DNA from: Hemileia vastatrix | Taxonomy: Eukaryota > Basidiomycota > Pucciniomycetes > Pucciniales > Zaghouaniaceae | Assembly: GCA_030280995.1 (NCBI GenBank) | Contig: JASXTE010000005.1 | Span: 28,688,501-28,752,500, forward strand | Direction: 5' to 3' | Length of the DNA: 64,000 bases | Notes under the pieces: generated by a model | What the model was told of the DNA's origin: nothing | The model's input: only the letters and a program-made list of their open reading frames with translations | Databases searched by the model: none | Program-made: the position numbers and the translations under genes | In this document: positions 1 through 11,942 of the stretch, piece after piece | Layout of the letters: each line of letters starts with the position of its first letter | Numbering within the stretch: the stretch's first letter is position 1

Positions 1-570
1 AAGGTTCTGGTAAGGGATCTGGTTTGATTCCTGTTGATGGTAAATCTGTTGGTGGTTCTGGTCCTTAAGATGCTTCTAGGACCAAGGTAGTGAAGAAAAG
101 AGCTCACTTTGAGAGGCCAGTGGTTTCTGGTAAATTTAATGTTATGGACTCTGTCCTGGAAAGGATGAATCAGGGTTGTTTCTCTTACTTATGGGGATTT
201 GTATGCTATCAGTCCTGGGTTGGCTGATAAGCAGAAAAAGTTGTTGCCCAGGTGAAGTGTTAGTTCTGGGGAGGTAGAATACATTTGTGATTCTGCTAAA
301 AAAACTGGTGAGGGGTTGGAAACTCATTTTTTGCACCTCTGGGTTATGTCAATGTCACTCTGAATGGCAGGGAGGCTAGGGCATTGGTGGATTCAGGTTC
401 TCAGATTAGCCTGATTTCTTTGTTTGAGGCAACTCATCTAAGCCTCCCCATCAAAACAGGTATTGATGGAAATTTGAGAGGGATTGGTGGCCATGTCACT
501 GAATTAATTGTAAAATCTGAGTTTGTGAAGTTAGATTTTGGTGGAGCCTCAGGGAAGGTTCATTTTTAGA
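1..570 (+). pseudogene. B1 Ty3 element: gag-protease fragment
   Basis: This is the broken end of gag and the start of the aspartic protease of a Ty3-type retrotransposon related to family B but more diverged. The protease active-site stretch reads ALVDSGSQISLISL (bases about 383-424), the DSG form of the retropepsin motif, followed by a glycine-rich IRGIGGHV-like flap segment. Upstream, a segment reading as LTYGDLYAISPGLADKQKK resembles the conserved stretch just before protease in this lineage. Frameshifts and stops (for example near 66, 257 and 568) break the frame. The 5' end lies outside the window. The remainder of the same element resumes after A1 at 10151. Confidence 0.7.
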
Positions 571-1274
571 TTGAAAAAGAAAATTAAAAGCTGTTTTAAG
601 TGGGACATTCTTTATGAACTTTCAAGAAAGAATTGGCTATTAATTTGATTTGGTAATCAGTTTGTAGTTGACTGGTGTAGATGAAAGGAGGCTTCACATG
701 AGGTTATCATCACCTGGAGAGGATAGTTGGGAGACCAGGCATGGTTTGTCTTCAATGTGCCAGTGCATGGATTTTTGTAGAAGAAGAAGAGAAGTGGGTG
801 CTGCCTCTGGTTTTTTAGAGTGTAGCTCAGGTTCTAGTGGGAGTATGTCTCTTTTAGAGTGATGAGGGCTGATCACCCTAGTGCTACAGCCTCTCCCCAA
901 GATGAGGAAGTCCCAGGTTGTAGTAGGTCAGCTTACTTGGAGATATACCAAGTGTATTTTCAACTTTCTCTTTTTAATGTTTCTCTTCTCTGCAAGTATT
1001 CTTCAAGTTTTTTAATAAGTATCTGTTCTCTCTAAAAATTCTCAATTATTTTTAATTCAAGTTCAAATAAGAAGATTGGTTATATATCTTTATTTAAAGA
1101 TATGCAGAAAATATGTGGAGTAGTGAGATTTGGGTCTAAAAGAAAGTCTTCACAATTTTTCACCACTAGGGTTTCTTCTACACCTTTCAAAAACATTACC
1201 TTGGCCACACATGTGAGAAATGGGGAAACTCTGGTTTTTGGTCCAGGTCTGGTGGGGAATATGTCCTGAAGATC
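571..1274 (+). pseudogene. B1 protease-RT linker, decayed
   Basis: No open frame longer than about 65 codons is seen on the plus strand, but the position matches the region between protease and reverse transcriptase in the related B copy at 27911-28512. Many stops are present. It ends abruptly at AGATC (1270-1274), which is duplicated at 10151-10155 on the far side of A1. No separate gene was recognised here. Confidence 0.5.
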
Positions 1275-2493
1275 TGTCAGTATAGTATAGTATATAAGTA
1301 TGATATAATAGTGTTTATTTATGGTCCTACTACTTATTGATAAATTATTTAGTGATTAAACCTCAGGGCAAGACTAATAAAATAGTTATACTCAAATAAA
1401 ACTCACAATACTTGGATTTAAATGCGTGCTAGTGGTGGAAAATAGATGAATAAAATATAGTTATAGCTTATATATAGATAATATCAATTTATAATGAATT
1501 TATAATATATTTCTAAATGTTAATAATTGTATAGTAGTGTTTGTTGGAGTTTTAGTAATTAAATGATGATAAATAGCCGTCAAAATCCCTCCTTACTTAT
1601 ACCCAAATCCACTGGAGTGCACAGACCTTCAATCCAGATGATGTCACTGCTATCCCCGGCAATTACAGAACTGTGAGGGCCCATCACCTCCCCATGGCTT
1701 CCACTTCAAGCAGTTTCAACACCCAGACCTCCAGTAAGGACCCTCCATCACTATTAATAATAACACAGATCCATACCATAAATAGAAAATCCAGATAAAA
1801 GTGGATACCATAAAGAAACAAGTAAAATAAACAATCAAAAAGAGATTTAATGAAACCAAAAGCATATAAAATAAAAAAATAAAATGTCCAAGCCCCCAAT
1901 AACATCCCCAAGCATCCACATTAACCCAGAAATATCCTTCCAACCCATAAATCCCTGAATAACCATCCAAGGAAGTAATTTTAGTTGTCCAAACTGGGTG
2001 TATGCGCCTGATATAGGTGTCTATGCTTCTGTAGGCGTTGTGAGTCCACTTATTTCGTCCATATGACCTAAAATAAGCAGAAAAACAAAGGTTATAGGCT
2101 ATTAAGGGGCTAAAACCCACTTATATACCTAAATATACATAATATACTGCATATTTCACTGAATATGAGATTTATGTATACATATAAGCTTATGTATGTC
2201 AATAATTACTTCATATCATTTAAGATAAGTATATAATGACTCAATTAACACCTTAATAAGTATTATTAGGCCATGGATAAGCTATTTAAACTATTATTAG
2301 TTATATAATAGAATAACAATTATATATATATATAATAAAATAATATATATATATAATAAAATAATATATATATATAATAAAATAATATATATTATTATTT
2401 TAACCTTATTTTTAAGATATAAGCTTAATTTACTTAAGGTTATCTTATTTTAAGCATATGAAATACTCAGTCCTAAGGATATTTAGGATGACA
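1275..2493 (-). repeat. A1 3' LTR
   Basis: 1219 bp, bounded by TGTCAG at 1275 and TGACA at 2489-2493. It matches 8995-10150 closely apart from an expanded TA-rich tract of ATATATATAATAAAATA units at about 2317-2400, which the 5' LTR lacks. It also matches the other family A LTRs at 15065, 41898, 49456 and 57697. Reading frames inside the LTR recur only because the LTR is repeated. Confidence 0.95.
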
Positions 2494-2515
2494 CTCCCTC
2501 ACCCCCAAAAAAAAC
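2494..2515 (-). promoter_or_regulatory. A1 polypurine tract
   Basis: Immediately inside the 3' LTR the plus strand reads ctccctcacccccaaaa, so the element strand carries TTTTGGGGGTGAGGGAG just before TGTCA. This is the expected plus-strand DNA priming site. A2 (16240 onward) and A3 (before 49456) have the same motif. Confidence 0.8.
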
Positions 2516-2616
2516 AATAAAAAAATGTTAAGACATTTTAATTAAAACCAAGGAGTGAAATAAAAAATAAAAAAATAAAAAAAAATTTTTATAATACATA
2601 TACTGAATAAAAAGTA

Positions 2617-4047
2617 TTATTTAGATTTAAATTTTTTCAAGAGATTTTTAAGATCAGAGATTTCATTTTCTGGAATCCACTGGTCATATTCACTTGATTT
2701 ATTTTTAAATCTTAATAGATTCTCAACTCCCTTTTCTTTTGTAAGGTGTCTCTTTTTAAGTATCTTTTCAATTTCTGCCTTTTCAACTATTTCTTCAGGT
2801 TGCTGTTTATGCCTTCTCGATCTTCTTGGAAATAGAGCAGTATCATTAGAATGGTATGGTTTTATAAGAGAAATAGGAAATACTGGATGTTTTCTATCAT
2901 ATGGTGCATATAGAATAACCTCAACAGCATTAATACCAACCATATTTTTAACTACAAATGTTCCAATGAATGGATCCTTCAATTTAACATTACCATTTAA
3001 ATTGAAATGTAGTGTTGAAATAAGGACTTCATCACCCTCTTTGAACATTTGTTCTTTATGGGCTTTATCCCATCTTTTCTTTTCATACTCAAATGCCTTA
3101 TTTATACATTCTTGAGCATGTTTTCTGCATAATTCCTGCATCTGAAGAAAAGATTTAGTACCTGGATGGATATCCAATCTAGGTAACTTATTAATTGTTT
3201 TAGAAGGGGTATTAGGTACATAACACAACCATAACTCAAATGGCTTTTCGCCAGTGACAGAATGTACTGTACTAGCGTATGCAAATTCTAAACCTGGGAT
3301 AAGAGTTACCCAATCATGCTTGAATTTGTCATTGTCTTTAAAATTAAGACCAAAAGCACAGTATCTTCTTATCATATCTTCTAAGGTTTGTATCATTCTT
3401 TCTGCTAGCCCATCAGTTTGTGGATGGTGTGCTGTAGAAAGTTTTAATTGACACCCTGAAACATCCATAAGTGATGTCCAGAACTCAGAAGTAAATTTAG
3501 GATCTCTGTCAGAAACTATTGCTTTGGGGAAACCTGCTGTATTTAACATTTGTGTCCACCATAAAAAAGCTAAGTCCTTTGCAGAAACCTCTTTGTGGGT
3601 AGGAATAAATTTACACATCTTTGTAAATCTATCTACAATTACCCAGCAGGAGTTATAACTCTTATGCCCTGCTATTGGCAAACCTGTTACAAAGTCCATG
3701 TTAATGATTTCCCATGGAGCTTTTGGTTGCTCAATTTGTTGTAATAAACCAGCTCTTTTGCCTGTTAATCTTTTAGATTTTTGACAAGAATCATATGTTT
3801 CAACATATTTCTGAACATCCTCAGACATGTTAATCCACCAAGCTGTGTTTTTTACTCTGGTTAATGTTTTATGGTAGTCAAAATGACCTGCTAATATATC
3901 ATCATGACATATACTTAACATTAACTCCTTCATTGAAGGGGGAATTAAAATTACATTACTTAATTTTTTCATGTAATATATAAAACCATCCTCAATGGAA
4001 AATTTTCCTTTTTCTAATGCCTCTTTATACTTATTTGGTAATGTTTT
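2617..4047 (-). pseudogene. A1 integrase with chromodomain
   Basis: The longest open stretch is 451 codons (3972-2617). The order is a zinc-binding region (HDDILAGHF ... SCQKSK), the catalytic core, a GPY/F-like module (KDPFIGTFVV ... FPISLIKPYH), and a C-terminal chromodomain (EIEKILKKRHLTKE ... LLRFKNKSSEYDQWIPE). Core residues are visible as MDFVTGLP, VSDRDPKF and HHPQTDGLAERMIQ, giving the D, D, E triad. The first cysteine of the CxxC pair is Tyr here (YDSC), while A3 has CASC. An upstream stop at about 4046 separates it from RNase H and is absent from A2 and A3. The chromodomain places family A among chromoviruses, which use it to target chromatin. Confidence 0.9.
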
Positions 4048-4050
4048 TAT

Positions 4051-4917
4051 TTAAACATTCATTGAAGCATTAGATGGATCATTTAATATTGTAGTGAGTT
4101 TACTCAAGTCAGGATCTGAATTATAATTATCAAGAATTGATTGCATAAATTCATCCTCAAGATCTACAATATAAATGCCATAAATGTTAATAATATCTGA
4201 CTCAGGAACATAAGCAGGATTATCATCATTATTAGGCAGAGGTACTCTAGATAACAGATCTACATTAGAGTGCAAGTTTCCTGCTCTATGTGTAATAGTC
4301 ATCCGTCCTCTGTATTCTTGTGCAGCTAATTGCCATCTAAATATATGTCTATTAGGAGTTTTCATGTTTAAGAGTGACTTAACTGCACTACAGTCAGTTA
4401 TTAACTCAAATTTTTGGTCTTCAAGGTAATAATGTAGCTTTTCAAGAGCCCATACTACTGCCAAACATTCAAGTTGAGTAGCACCATATTTCAATTCACC
4501 ACTTCTCAGAGTACGTGAAATATAGCAGATTACTACTTCTGACATTTTTCCTTCAATAAGTTGTTTTTAATGCAAAGCAGCACCCAGTCCAATAAAACTT
4601 GCATCTCTATATAATACAAAAGGTAATTGGAAATCTGGTAATCCCAAGATAGGAGCTGTCATTAAACATTCTTTCAACTTATCAAAAGATTTTTGTCTTT
4701 CATTATTCCAAATGAAAGCTTCTGATTTCTTTATCAGTGTGGTTAGTGGTGCAGCAATTGATTGGTAGTTTTTTATATATTGTCTATAATAACCACAAAT
4801 TCCAAGAAAATATTGTACATCCTTTACATTTTGAGGAATGCCAATATTCTTTATTGCAGCCACTTTATTTTGGTCTACACATATTTGTAAGCCAGATACA
4901 ATATGAACAAGCACTTT
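4051..4917 (-). pseudogene. A1 RT connection and RNase H
   Basis: This holds the RT thumb/connection (GICGYYRQYIKNY, FIWNNERQKSFDKLK) followed by an RNase H domain (YRDASFIGLGAAL, YGATQLECLAVVWAL, ITDCSAVKSLLN). The A1 copy has a private stop between GLGAALH and KQLIEGK (TAA at about 4567, CAA in A2 and A3). It is preceded by the TAA at 4918 that all three A copies share. The first RNase H position reads YRDAS here and YTDAS in A2 and A3. Confidence 0.85.
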
Positions 4918-5676
4918 TTAAGATTCAAACCCAAATTTACATTTTTTCAATGCAAGGGTCATTTTTATTTCATCCATTTTTTGAAATACTTTCCTTAAAT
5001 GGATTAAGTGTTCATCATAAGTTTTTGAGAACACTATGATGTCATCAATGTATACCATTAACCATCCCTCAATCATTTCATTATGGAATGTTATATCCAT
5101 TAACTTCTGAAATACTGATGGAGCATTTTTTGGTCCAAATGGCATTCTAACATACTTATAAATTCCCATGTGTGTTGTTATCAACAAAAAGTTCTGTGAA
5201 TTCTTTTCAACAGGAATTTGATGGTACCCTTTATTTCCATCTAGGCAACTTATATATTTAGCACCTTTAAGGGTAGCATGTATAGAGGCAATCCTTGGAA
5301 AGGGATAAATATCATCTACTGTAAATGTATTTAATGCTCTATAATCACGGCACAGTCTTGCTTTATCTTGTTCATAAGATATTAGCACTGGTGATATTAC
5401 ACAATATTTTGGTGTAGTTTCAACCTTCTCAAGAATGTTCATTTTTAATAACATCATAATATTATCCTCTATGTCTTTCCTCTTCATTGGTGAAGCAGGG
5501 TATGGTTTCTTTTTAAGACTAGCAGGAATATTATCCATATCACAGGTTAAACTAATCTTCATTTCATGATCTTTTACAAGGCCAAGTTTATTTGTACCAT
5601 GTGCAAAAGCCATTGGAAATGCTTTAATTAATTCCAAAATATTATCTTTCTCAGCTTTACTTATCTGAGTGCCAAA
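4918..5676 (-). pseudogene. A1 reverse transcriptase core
   Basis: 239 codons are open (5637-4918). Motifs in order are KKKPYPASPMKRKDIEDN, ARLCRDYRALNTFT, YISCLDGNKGYHQIPV, RMPFGPKNAPSVFQ and the catalytic VYIDDIIVFSKT. The three aspartates expected of a Ty3 RT are present (LDG and IDD). The frame ends at FES-stop immediately before the KVLVHIVSG connection motif. The same TAA occurs at the same place in A3 (47069) and A2 (53625), so it predates these insertions or is read through. An A1-specific stop at 5677 replaces the serine seen in A3. Confidence 0.9.
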
Positions 5677-6345
5677 TTATGCTTTTGAAATTTCTGTTTC
5701 CAGAAGTTCCATCTCATTGGATTCTCTTCCTTTAAACAGGGAATTTGTGACTGACTCAATGTGTAAGACTGTGTTAAAAGAATTTATTTGAAATTTCCTT
5801 TTAACATTCATGCCAATTGTAAAATTGTTATTAGCAGGGTCTAATTTCACACCAAATTTATTCAGAATATCATTTCCAATGATAAAACAGATACTACACT
5901 TAGTATTGTCCATTACTACAAAGTCACAAGTTACCCTTACATAACCATGTTGGTGTTTAAAGAAAACAGCAGCTTTGTACTTACCAATGGGGTGTAGCAC
6001 TGATCCAAAATCTCTCCAATTTTTACTTTGAAGTTGCTCAAGCTTAGACTTATATTCACTATCAATTTTGTGTAATGTATTAGTGGAAACAACAGAACCA
6101 GCAGCTCCTGTGTCCAGTACTATATTAACATTTTCACCAGAAATGATAGCTGGAACCGTGATAGGTGTCATTATAAAGTTATCAGCTTGTATATCCTTAA
6201 TGATTTCAGCATCCTCAAAATTCATCAAAGATTCATTTGAGTCCATATTTAATATTGGATTTTCAAAGATGGATAAATCATCTTCCAACATACAGACTTC
6301 ATTTTCATCACTATATGAGATATTGCTGTCATAATCACTTGATTC
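5677..6345 (-). pseudogene. A1 retropepsin (aspartic protease)
   Basis: The active-site motif is VLDTGAAGSVVSTNTL, with a flanking FIIGNDILNKFGVKLD segment typical of Ty3 proteases (the ILG-like second motif). An acidic spacer (DYDSNISYSDENEVC) joins it to gag. It lies in frame with gag but is separated by a TAA at about 6346, also present in A3. 204 codons are open from the Met at 6291. Confidence 0.85.
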
Positions 6346-7347
6346 TTAACTTTTTTCAGTTTCAGTTTCAGATTCACGTTGATTTTCAACAATATTTATG
6401 TTTTTCTCACATTTGTGACCTTTAACCCAAGGTTTGTTACACTTATAACAAGTATTTTTTTCATACTTTTTAGGTACTACAGGTGCAGTAGGTTTTTTCT
6501 GCTTCTCCTGAAGTTTTTTTGAATTCTGAGTTCTTACAGGTTCAACATTTTGTTTATAAGTGGAATACCTTGATTCATACTTATGGTTTAATAATATTTC
6601 ATTGCAAACATTAATAAAGTCAGAATATTCAATAACATTAATTGTTCTAGCTACAACACTATCTCTGACAGATATAGGTAATTTATATATTATCTTATCT
6701 TTCCATAAGTTAAAATCCATATGAGGCTCAATGGCTTTTAATATTTTGTTTAAATTCATTAAAACTACCATAGGTTTGTCACCATTCAACGGATTATACC
6801 TAGTCTTCTCATAAAGTCTCTGCTGAGTAAGCCTGAATTTAGAACCTCCAAATTGTTTTTCAATAAGTTGTTTCCATTCAGCCCAAGAGTAATCTTTACC
6901 ATCACTCAAGACAGCTTCAAACCATAATAAAGCAACATCCTTAAATAAAGAAATTAATTTTGATGTTATTTCTTCATCTGGTAACTTATATGAGAATTTC
7001 AAGTTGTCAATTCTTTGAATAAAATGTTGCCAATCAGAGCTGGCTTCCCCATCATAAGTTGGGTACTGATCTATCTTAGGCCAGTTTTTCTGATTGGATT
7101 TTATCTCACTAATCTTAGGTAAATTCAACAACTCATTCACTTTTGATAAATGGTCTTGTATTTCCTCCTGCACGGATTTGTGACTTACATTTTCAGATTT
7201 GACACTACCACCAGATGGTTTTAATTGTGGTGGTATAGGGAAGGAATGAGATTCAATTTTGCCAATGAAAGGATTATTATTATATTGATTATACTTATGA
7301 TTATCCTGGCTCATTAGTAGATTGGCAGTTTCAATCTCAGCATTAGT
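6346..7347 (-). pseudogene. A1 gag capsid region and zinc knuckle
   Basis: 322 codons are open (7314-6346). A retrotransposon gag domain is recognisable: YPTYDGEASSDWQHFIQRI, then LLWFEAVL...YSWAEWKQLIEKQFGG, then a region with repeated hydrophobic helices. The C-terminus has a cysteine-histidine cluster CYKCNKPWVKGHKC, of the CxxC...GHKC type found in many plant and fungal Ty3 gags rather than the strict CX2CX4HX4C. It ends in a highly charged ESETETEKS tail. It should form the virus-like particle and bind element RNA. A stop at 7348 cuts it from the N-terminal half in this copy only; A3 reads through. Confidence 0.85.
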
Positions 7348-8547
7348 TTATCTTTGTAGCAACTCAGAGACACTTTGATTTGTCTGGGCAAAAGATAACT
7401 TTGTTCTTGATTCAGTTTTTAATAAATGTGTTTCATATAATTTTTCCAACTCACAGAATTTGTTTGAAAGGTCATTATATTTATTACTCAATGAATCATA
7501 TTTAAGAGTTAGAGACAAATGTTCTTTCTCTAACTCTTTGTTACGTGTTGCTAATTGAGAAATGTTTAATGTCAAGGATGAAATTGTATCAGTAGTGAGC
7601 TTAACTGTCTGTTCCTCACAATCAGTCATTCTATTCCACAATGCTGAAACAGTTCTATGGACAGTTGGATTATTGTTAAAATATTCAATGTCTTCCTTTT
7701 CAATTCTCTCAATCTCCTGTGAACTTCTCATCTCACTAGTAGGTGGTTGTAACTGAGGGTTAACTGTATTATCATTATAAATAGTACTGTTATTGTGGAC
7801 AAAAGACAAGTCAGGTGTATCTACTCTAAAACCTAAATTTCTTAAATCCTCCTCTATTTTTTGCACAGATTTAACATCAATAGAATTACCTATATTGTAA
7901 TTATCAGTACTATGTTCAATCTGAGAGGGTAATCTACTTACCATGGGATGGTTGCCAGTCCTGATTTTTGGCGCTTTTTTCCTTTGTAAGGGTGAGCTGA
8001 GGAAGTCAGATGAGGTGGTGGATCCCTGTTGCAACTGTGGCTTGTCCACTGTTGATGAAACCAGTCCCATTTCCATTTGTCTACCAGGATTTTCTCCTGG
8101 GAGTGAGTTGACCCGCCTTCAATAGGGGGTTGCTGATTTGACTGACTGGGCTGGCCTCCCTTTAACTCTGCCAATACCTGATTCATCTGCTGAAACCCTA
8201 CCTTGCAATTGTTTTGCAACTGCTCTACCTCTTTGAACATGAGTGATTTTGATTCCTCCAATTTCATAACCTGTTTGGCCAGGTGGGACAGTTGATCCTG
8301 AAGAGGAGGAGACGTCTTTTTTATAGTTATATTTTTTAAGAGGGCGTCCTTTTCCTCTATACTCATGCTTTCTGCCTGGGGGTATTGTTGACCGTCCATG
8401 GTGATGTCCTGGAAAGTTTTTGTTAGCTTTAGACCTGGTATTATAAGCAAGCTTTTCACTTACACTGTCCTGGGGAGCACTCATATTGTTAAGATGACAA
8501 TATTTAACGTCTACAAAAGGAAAAAACTCTATGGAATTAGTAGACAA
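7348..8547 (-). pseudogene. A1 gag N-terminal region
   Basis: Two overlapping frames (8459-7938 and 8076-7348) together match one continuous frame in A3 (43882-44619), so an indel near the KGKK stretch broke this copy. The N-terminal half is Gln/Ser/Pro-rich with a predicted coiled coil (DQLSHLAKQVMKLEES ... FKEVEQLQNN). The C-terminal half has a second long heptad-like helix (NISQLATRNKELEKEHLS). An upstream Met at 8484 (MSAPQDSVSEKLAYNTRSK) is conserved in A3 (43584) but in a different frame. The true start is therefore uncertain: Met at about 8400 (MDGQQYPQAE) is an alternative. Confidence 0.65.
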
Positions 8548-8994
8548 AATACATTAGCAATTATATCACTAATAAAAAAGCAATGGAGGTTACCCTGAAT
8601 TTATATCTTTATTTATTTAAATAAATTATAAGAAAAATTCTAAAAAATCTGTTAAAAATATAATAATAAGTTTAACTAGACCTCTATAAGGGTGAATAAG
8701 TAGCTTAACAAGCTTTAACCAAATACTAATTTAATTGGGTGTTATATTGGTGTCCAAATACCAAGTGAAATTGGGTTTATATTGGGTACAGTTACTACTA
8801 TAAATACCTAATTTTTATGATAAAAAAATTAGTACAATTATTTTAAGGGTTCTTTTTCACAATCACTGAGTTATGATGACCCAATAATATGCAGCAGACC
8901 CAAATATTTGGTTATTTTGAGCTGTACTAAGGTAAAAAGCACGTCTCAAGGCTTATACTAAATAATAAGTAAAATATAAGGAAAGACCCCCAAT
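8548..8994 (-). other. A1 5' leader with putative primer binding site
   Basis: No gene. AT-rich leader between 5' LTR and gag, conserved at 43075-43583 (A3) and 57183-57696 (A2). It holds short direct repeats of a ttggtgtcc / attgggttta type around 8738-8790. On the element strand the LTR end TGACA is followed by ATTGGGGGTCTTTCC. TGG two bases inside the LTR would fit a tRNA 3' CCA, but I cannot name the tRNA. Confidence 0.5.
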
Positions 8995-10150
8995 TGTCAG
9001 TATAGTCTAGTATATAAGTATGATATAATAGTGTTTATTTATGGTCCTACTACTTATTGATAAATTATTTAGTGATTAAACCTCAGGGGAAGACTAATAA
9101 AATAGTTATACTCAAATAAAACTCACAATACTTGGATTTAAATGCGTGCTAGTGGTGGAAAAGAGATGAATAAAATATAGTTATAGCTTATATAAAGATA
9201 ATATCAATTTATAATGGCTTTTATAATTTATTTCTGAATGCTAATAATTTTATTGTAGTTTTTGTTTTAATTGTAGTAATTGAATGATGATAAATAACCG
9301 TCAAAATCCCTCCTTACTTATACCCAAATCCACTGGAGTGCACAGACCTTCAATCCAGATGATGTCACTGCTATCCCCAGAAATTACAGCACTGTGAGGG
9401 CCCATCACCTCCCCATGGCGTCCACTTCAAGCAGTTTCAACACCCAGACCTCCAGTAAGGACCCTCCATCACTATTAATAATAACACAGATCCATACCAT
9501 AAATAGAAAATCCAGATAAAAGCGGATACCATAAAGAAACAGGTAAAATAAACAATCAAAAAGAGATTTAATGAAACTAAAAGCATATAAAGGAAAAAAA
9601 TAAAATTTCCAAGCCCCCAATAACATCCCCAAGTATCCACATTAACCCAGAAATATCCTTCTAACCCATAAATCTGTGAATAACCATCCAAGGAAGTAAT
9701 TTTAGTTGTCCAAACTGGGTGTATGCACCTGATATAGGTGTCTATACTTCTGTAGGCGTTGTGAGTCCACTGATTTCGTCCATATGACCTAAAATAAGCA
9801 GAAAAACAAAGGTTATAGGCTATTAAGGGGCTAAAACCCACTTATATACCTAAATATACATAATATACTGCATATTTCACTGAATATGAGATTTATGTAT
9901 ACATATAAGCTTATGTATGTCAATAATTACTTCATATCATTTAAGATAAGTATATTATGACTCAATTAACACCTTAATAAGTATTATTAGGCCATGGATA
10001 AGCTATTTAAACCTTTATAAGTCATTTAATAGTGTCATAAATATATATAAGTATTATGACCATAATTTTTAAGATATGAGCTTAATTTACTTAAGGTTAT
10101 CTTATTTTAAGCATAAGAAATACTCAGTCCTAAGGATATTTAGGCTGAAA
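8995..10150 (-). repeat. A1 5' LTR
   Basis: 1156 bp, starting TGTCAG at 8995 and ending GGCTGAAA at 10150 (expected GGCTGACA). It is followed by the target duplication AGATC at 10151-10155. It is shorter than its partner because it lacks the expanded TA-rich tract. Confidence 0.93.
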
Positions 10151-11319
10151 AGATCCCTCATGTGGAAGGTGAAGCTGCAAATTATAAGAAGGTAGCAAAG
10201 AAGATTAGGTTGGTCAATGAGCCTATGCCTGTAGGTTTAAATCCTCCTTTGAAGAAACCTCCTTTGTCAAGAGATCCGTTCTGTACTCTTCTGGTGAAGA
10301 ATCCTCCTGATTTTGTGGAAACTGCTTGAGTGACTGTGGAAAGGTTTAAAGTTGTTAATTTTGGTCCTGATGGGTGGTTTTCTGATGAGGAATAGAAGTT
10401 GTTGTTGCATGTTATTGTGCTGAGGGAGAAAGCAGTGGAATTTTCTGAAGAGGAAAGGGGTGTGTTGAAACAATCTTATGGGGAACCTTACTTAATTCCT
10501 GTGGTTTTTCATGAACATTGGAAAATCAAACCTATTCCAATTCCAGCAGCTATTAGGGATGATTTTGTGGAGATTGTTAGGGAATGAGTTAGGACTGGCT
10601 CATACAAAAAATCAACATATAGTTACTTAAGCCCGGTTTTCTGTGTAAAGAAGCAGAAGGAGAAGCTGAGGGTGGTGCATGATCTTAGAGCCTTGAATAG
10701 AGTCACTATCAAGGATGCTGGGATGCCTCCAAGTGCAGAGGGCTTTGTGGAAGCTTTTTCTGGAAGGATTTTTTATGGTTTGGGTGATATTATGGGTGTT
10801 TATTTTGAAAGGGAACTTCACACGGATTCACAGCCACTTGCAACTTTTAAGACTCCTTTAGGAAGGTTTCAGCTCACTATGTTGCCTCAAAGAGCAACTG
10901 ATTTAGTAGAGGTATATAAAGCACAAATGGCTTGGATATTACAGGATGAGGTTGAAACTCATGCTGGTATTTTTATTGATGATGGTGGAATCAAAGGACC
11001 ATCCACTGATTATGGGAATGAGGTGCTGAAGGAGAACCCAGGTATAAGGAAGTTTGTTTGGGAATATGAAATTACTCTAGAGAGAGTATTACTTAGGATT
11101 GAAGAGGCTGGGTTGACCATTTCTGGGTCAAAATTTTGTTGTTGTGTTCCTGCTCTGGAAATTTTGTGTCATGTGGTATGTAAAGTGGGAAGGATTATGG
11201 CAAAGGAAAAAGTTAATAAAATTCAGTCATGGAAAAGGCCTAAAAATAATACTGAAGTCAGGGGAATTTTGGGGTTTGTGTGTATGCCAGAATTTTTATT
11301 AAAGATTTTTCTCTTTTAG
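10151..11319 (+). pseudogene. B1 Ty3 element: reverse transcriptase
   Basis: This is the continuation of the element interrupted by A1. After a proline-rich segment (LNPPLKKPPLSRDPF) come VNFGPDGWFSDEE, LREKAVEFSEEERGVL, PIPIPAAIRDDF, LRVVHDLRALNRVTIKDAG, YGLGDIMGVYFERELH, LGRFQLTMLPQRATDLV and the catalytic FIDDGGIKGP. The form IDDxxxKGP plus the GDIMxxYxER motif matches a Ty3 lineage common in basidiomycetes. Stops at 10328, 10393 and 10585 break it. It aligns domain by domain with the B copy at 28774-29848 but is clearly more diverged. Confidence 0.85.
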
Positions 11320-11942
11320 ATTCACCTTTAAGGAGGTTGATCTGGAAATATGCAGAGTGGGTATGGACTGAAGAGTGTGAAGAGGCTTTCCAGAAGTTGA
11401 AAAAGGTGGTAGGTGAAGATATTATTCTTTAAAAGTTTGATTATGGTGTGGAAGCTGGAAAAATTTATCTGTAAGTGGAATCAATTTATATATCTACTTA
11501 TGCTGTTTTTTCTCAGTAAGATAGAACTGGGAGGTTCATACCAGTAAGGTATGAGTCTGTGGTATTTGATGTGGTTTAATATCGATATTCTCAACCTAAG
11601 TTGGAATTGTGTGGTGTAGCAAAAATTTTGAAGAATCTGCAAACTTTTTAGTGGGGGAAGCATTTTGAGCTGCAGGTGGATGCAAAATCTCTGGTTCAAA
11701 TGATCAACACACCTAGTCTTCCAAACGCTCCAATGACTAGATGGGTGGAATTTATTCAGCATTTTTCCTTTGAACTGGTACACAAAGCTGGAAAAAATTT
11801 TACAATTCCTGATAGATTATCAAGGAGACCACCCAAAGATGAAGATTCTGATTCTGAAAAATTTGATGAAGATGTCCCAGTAGTTAGGGCCAGCACAAAG
11901 GGTGCTGAAGATTTTCTCTCCTCCCCCATGAATCTTAACTAG
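11320..11942 (+). pseudogene. B1 RNase H region
   Basis: Readable in pieces: an EECEEAFQKLK connection, KLELCGVAKILK, HFELQVDAKSLVQMIN, FELVHKAGKNFTIPDRLSRR, then an acidic tail. This matches 29720-30331 of the B copy. Several stops lie in the first half. The last 88 codons (11676-11942) are open. Confidence 0.75.

Larger units (their letters stand above)
1275..10150 (-). mobile_element. A1: Ty3 chromovirus inserted in B1
   Basis: This is a complete-length LTR retrotransposon on the minus strand. The 5' LTR is 8995-10150 and the 3' LTR 1275-2493. Internal order on the minus strand is gag, protease, RT, RNase H, integrase, chromodomain, which is the Ty3/gypsy order. A perfect 5-bp target duplication AGATC flanks it (1270-1274 and 10151-10155), and the broken B1 reading frame continues across it. 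Several stops and frameshifts make this copy non-autonomous. LTR ends in element sense are TGTCA...TGACA, the right-hand LTR end having decayed to TTTCA. Confidence 0.93.

Noticed and set aside
3254..3451. Frame antisense to integrase repeated at 48534 and 51962
   Set aside because: A mirror of the integrase core; its conservation follows from the coding strand.
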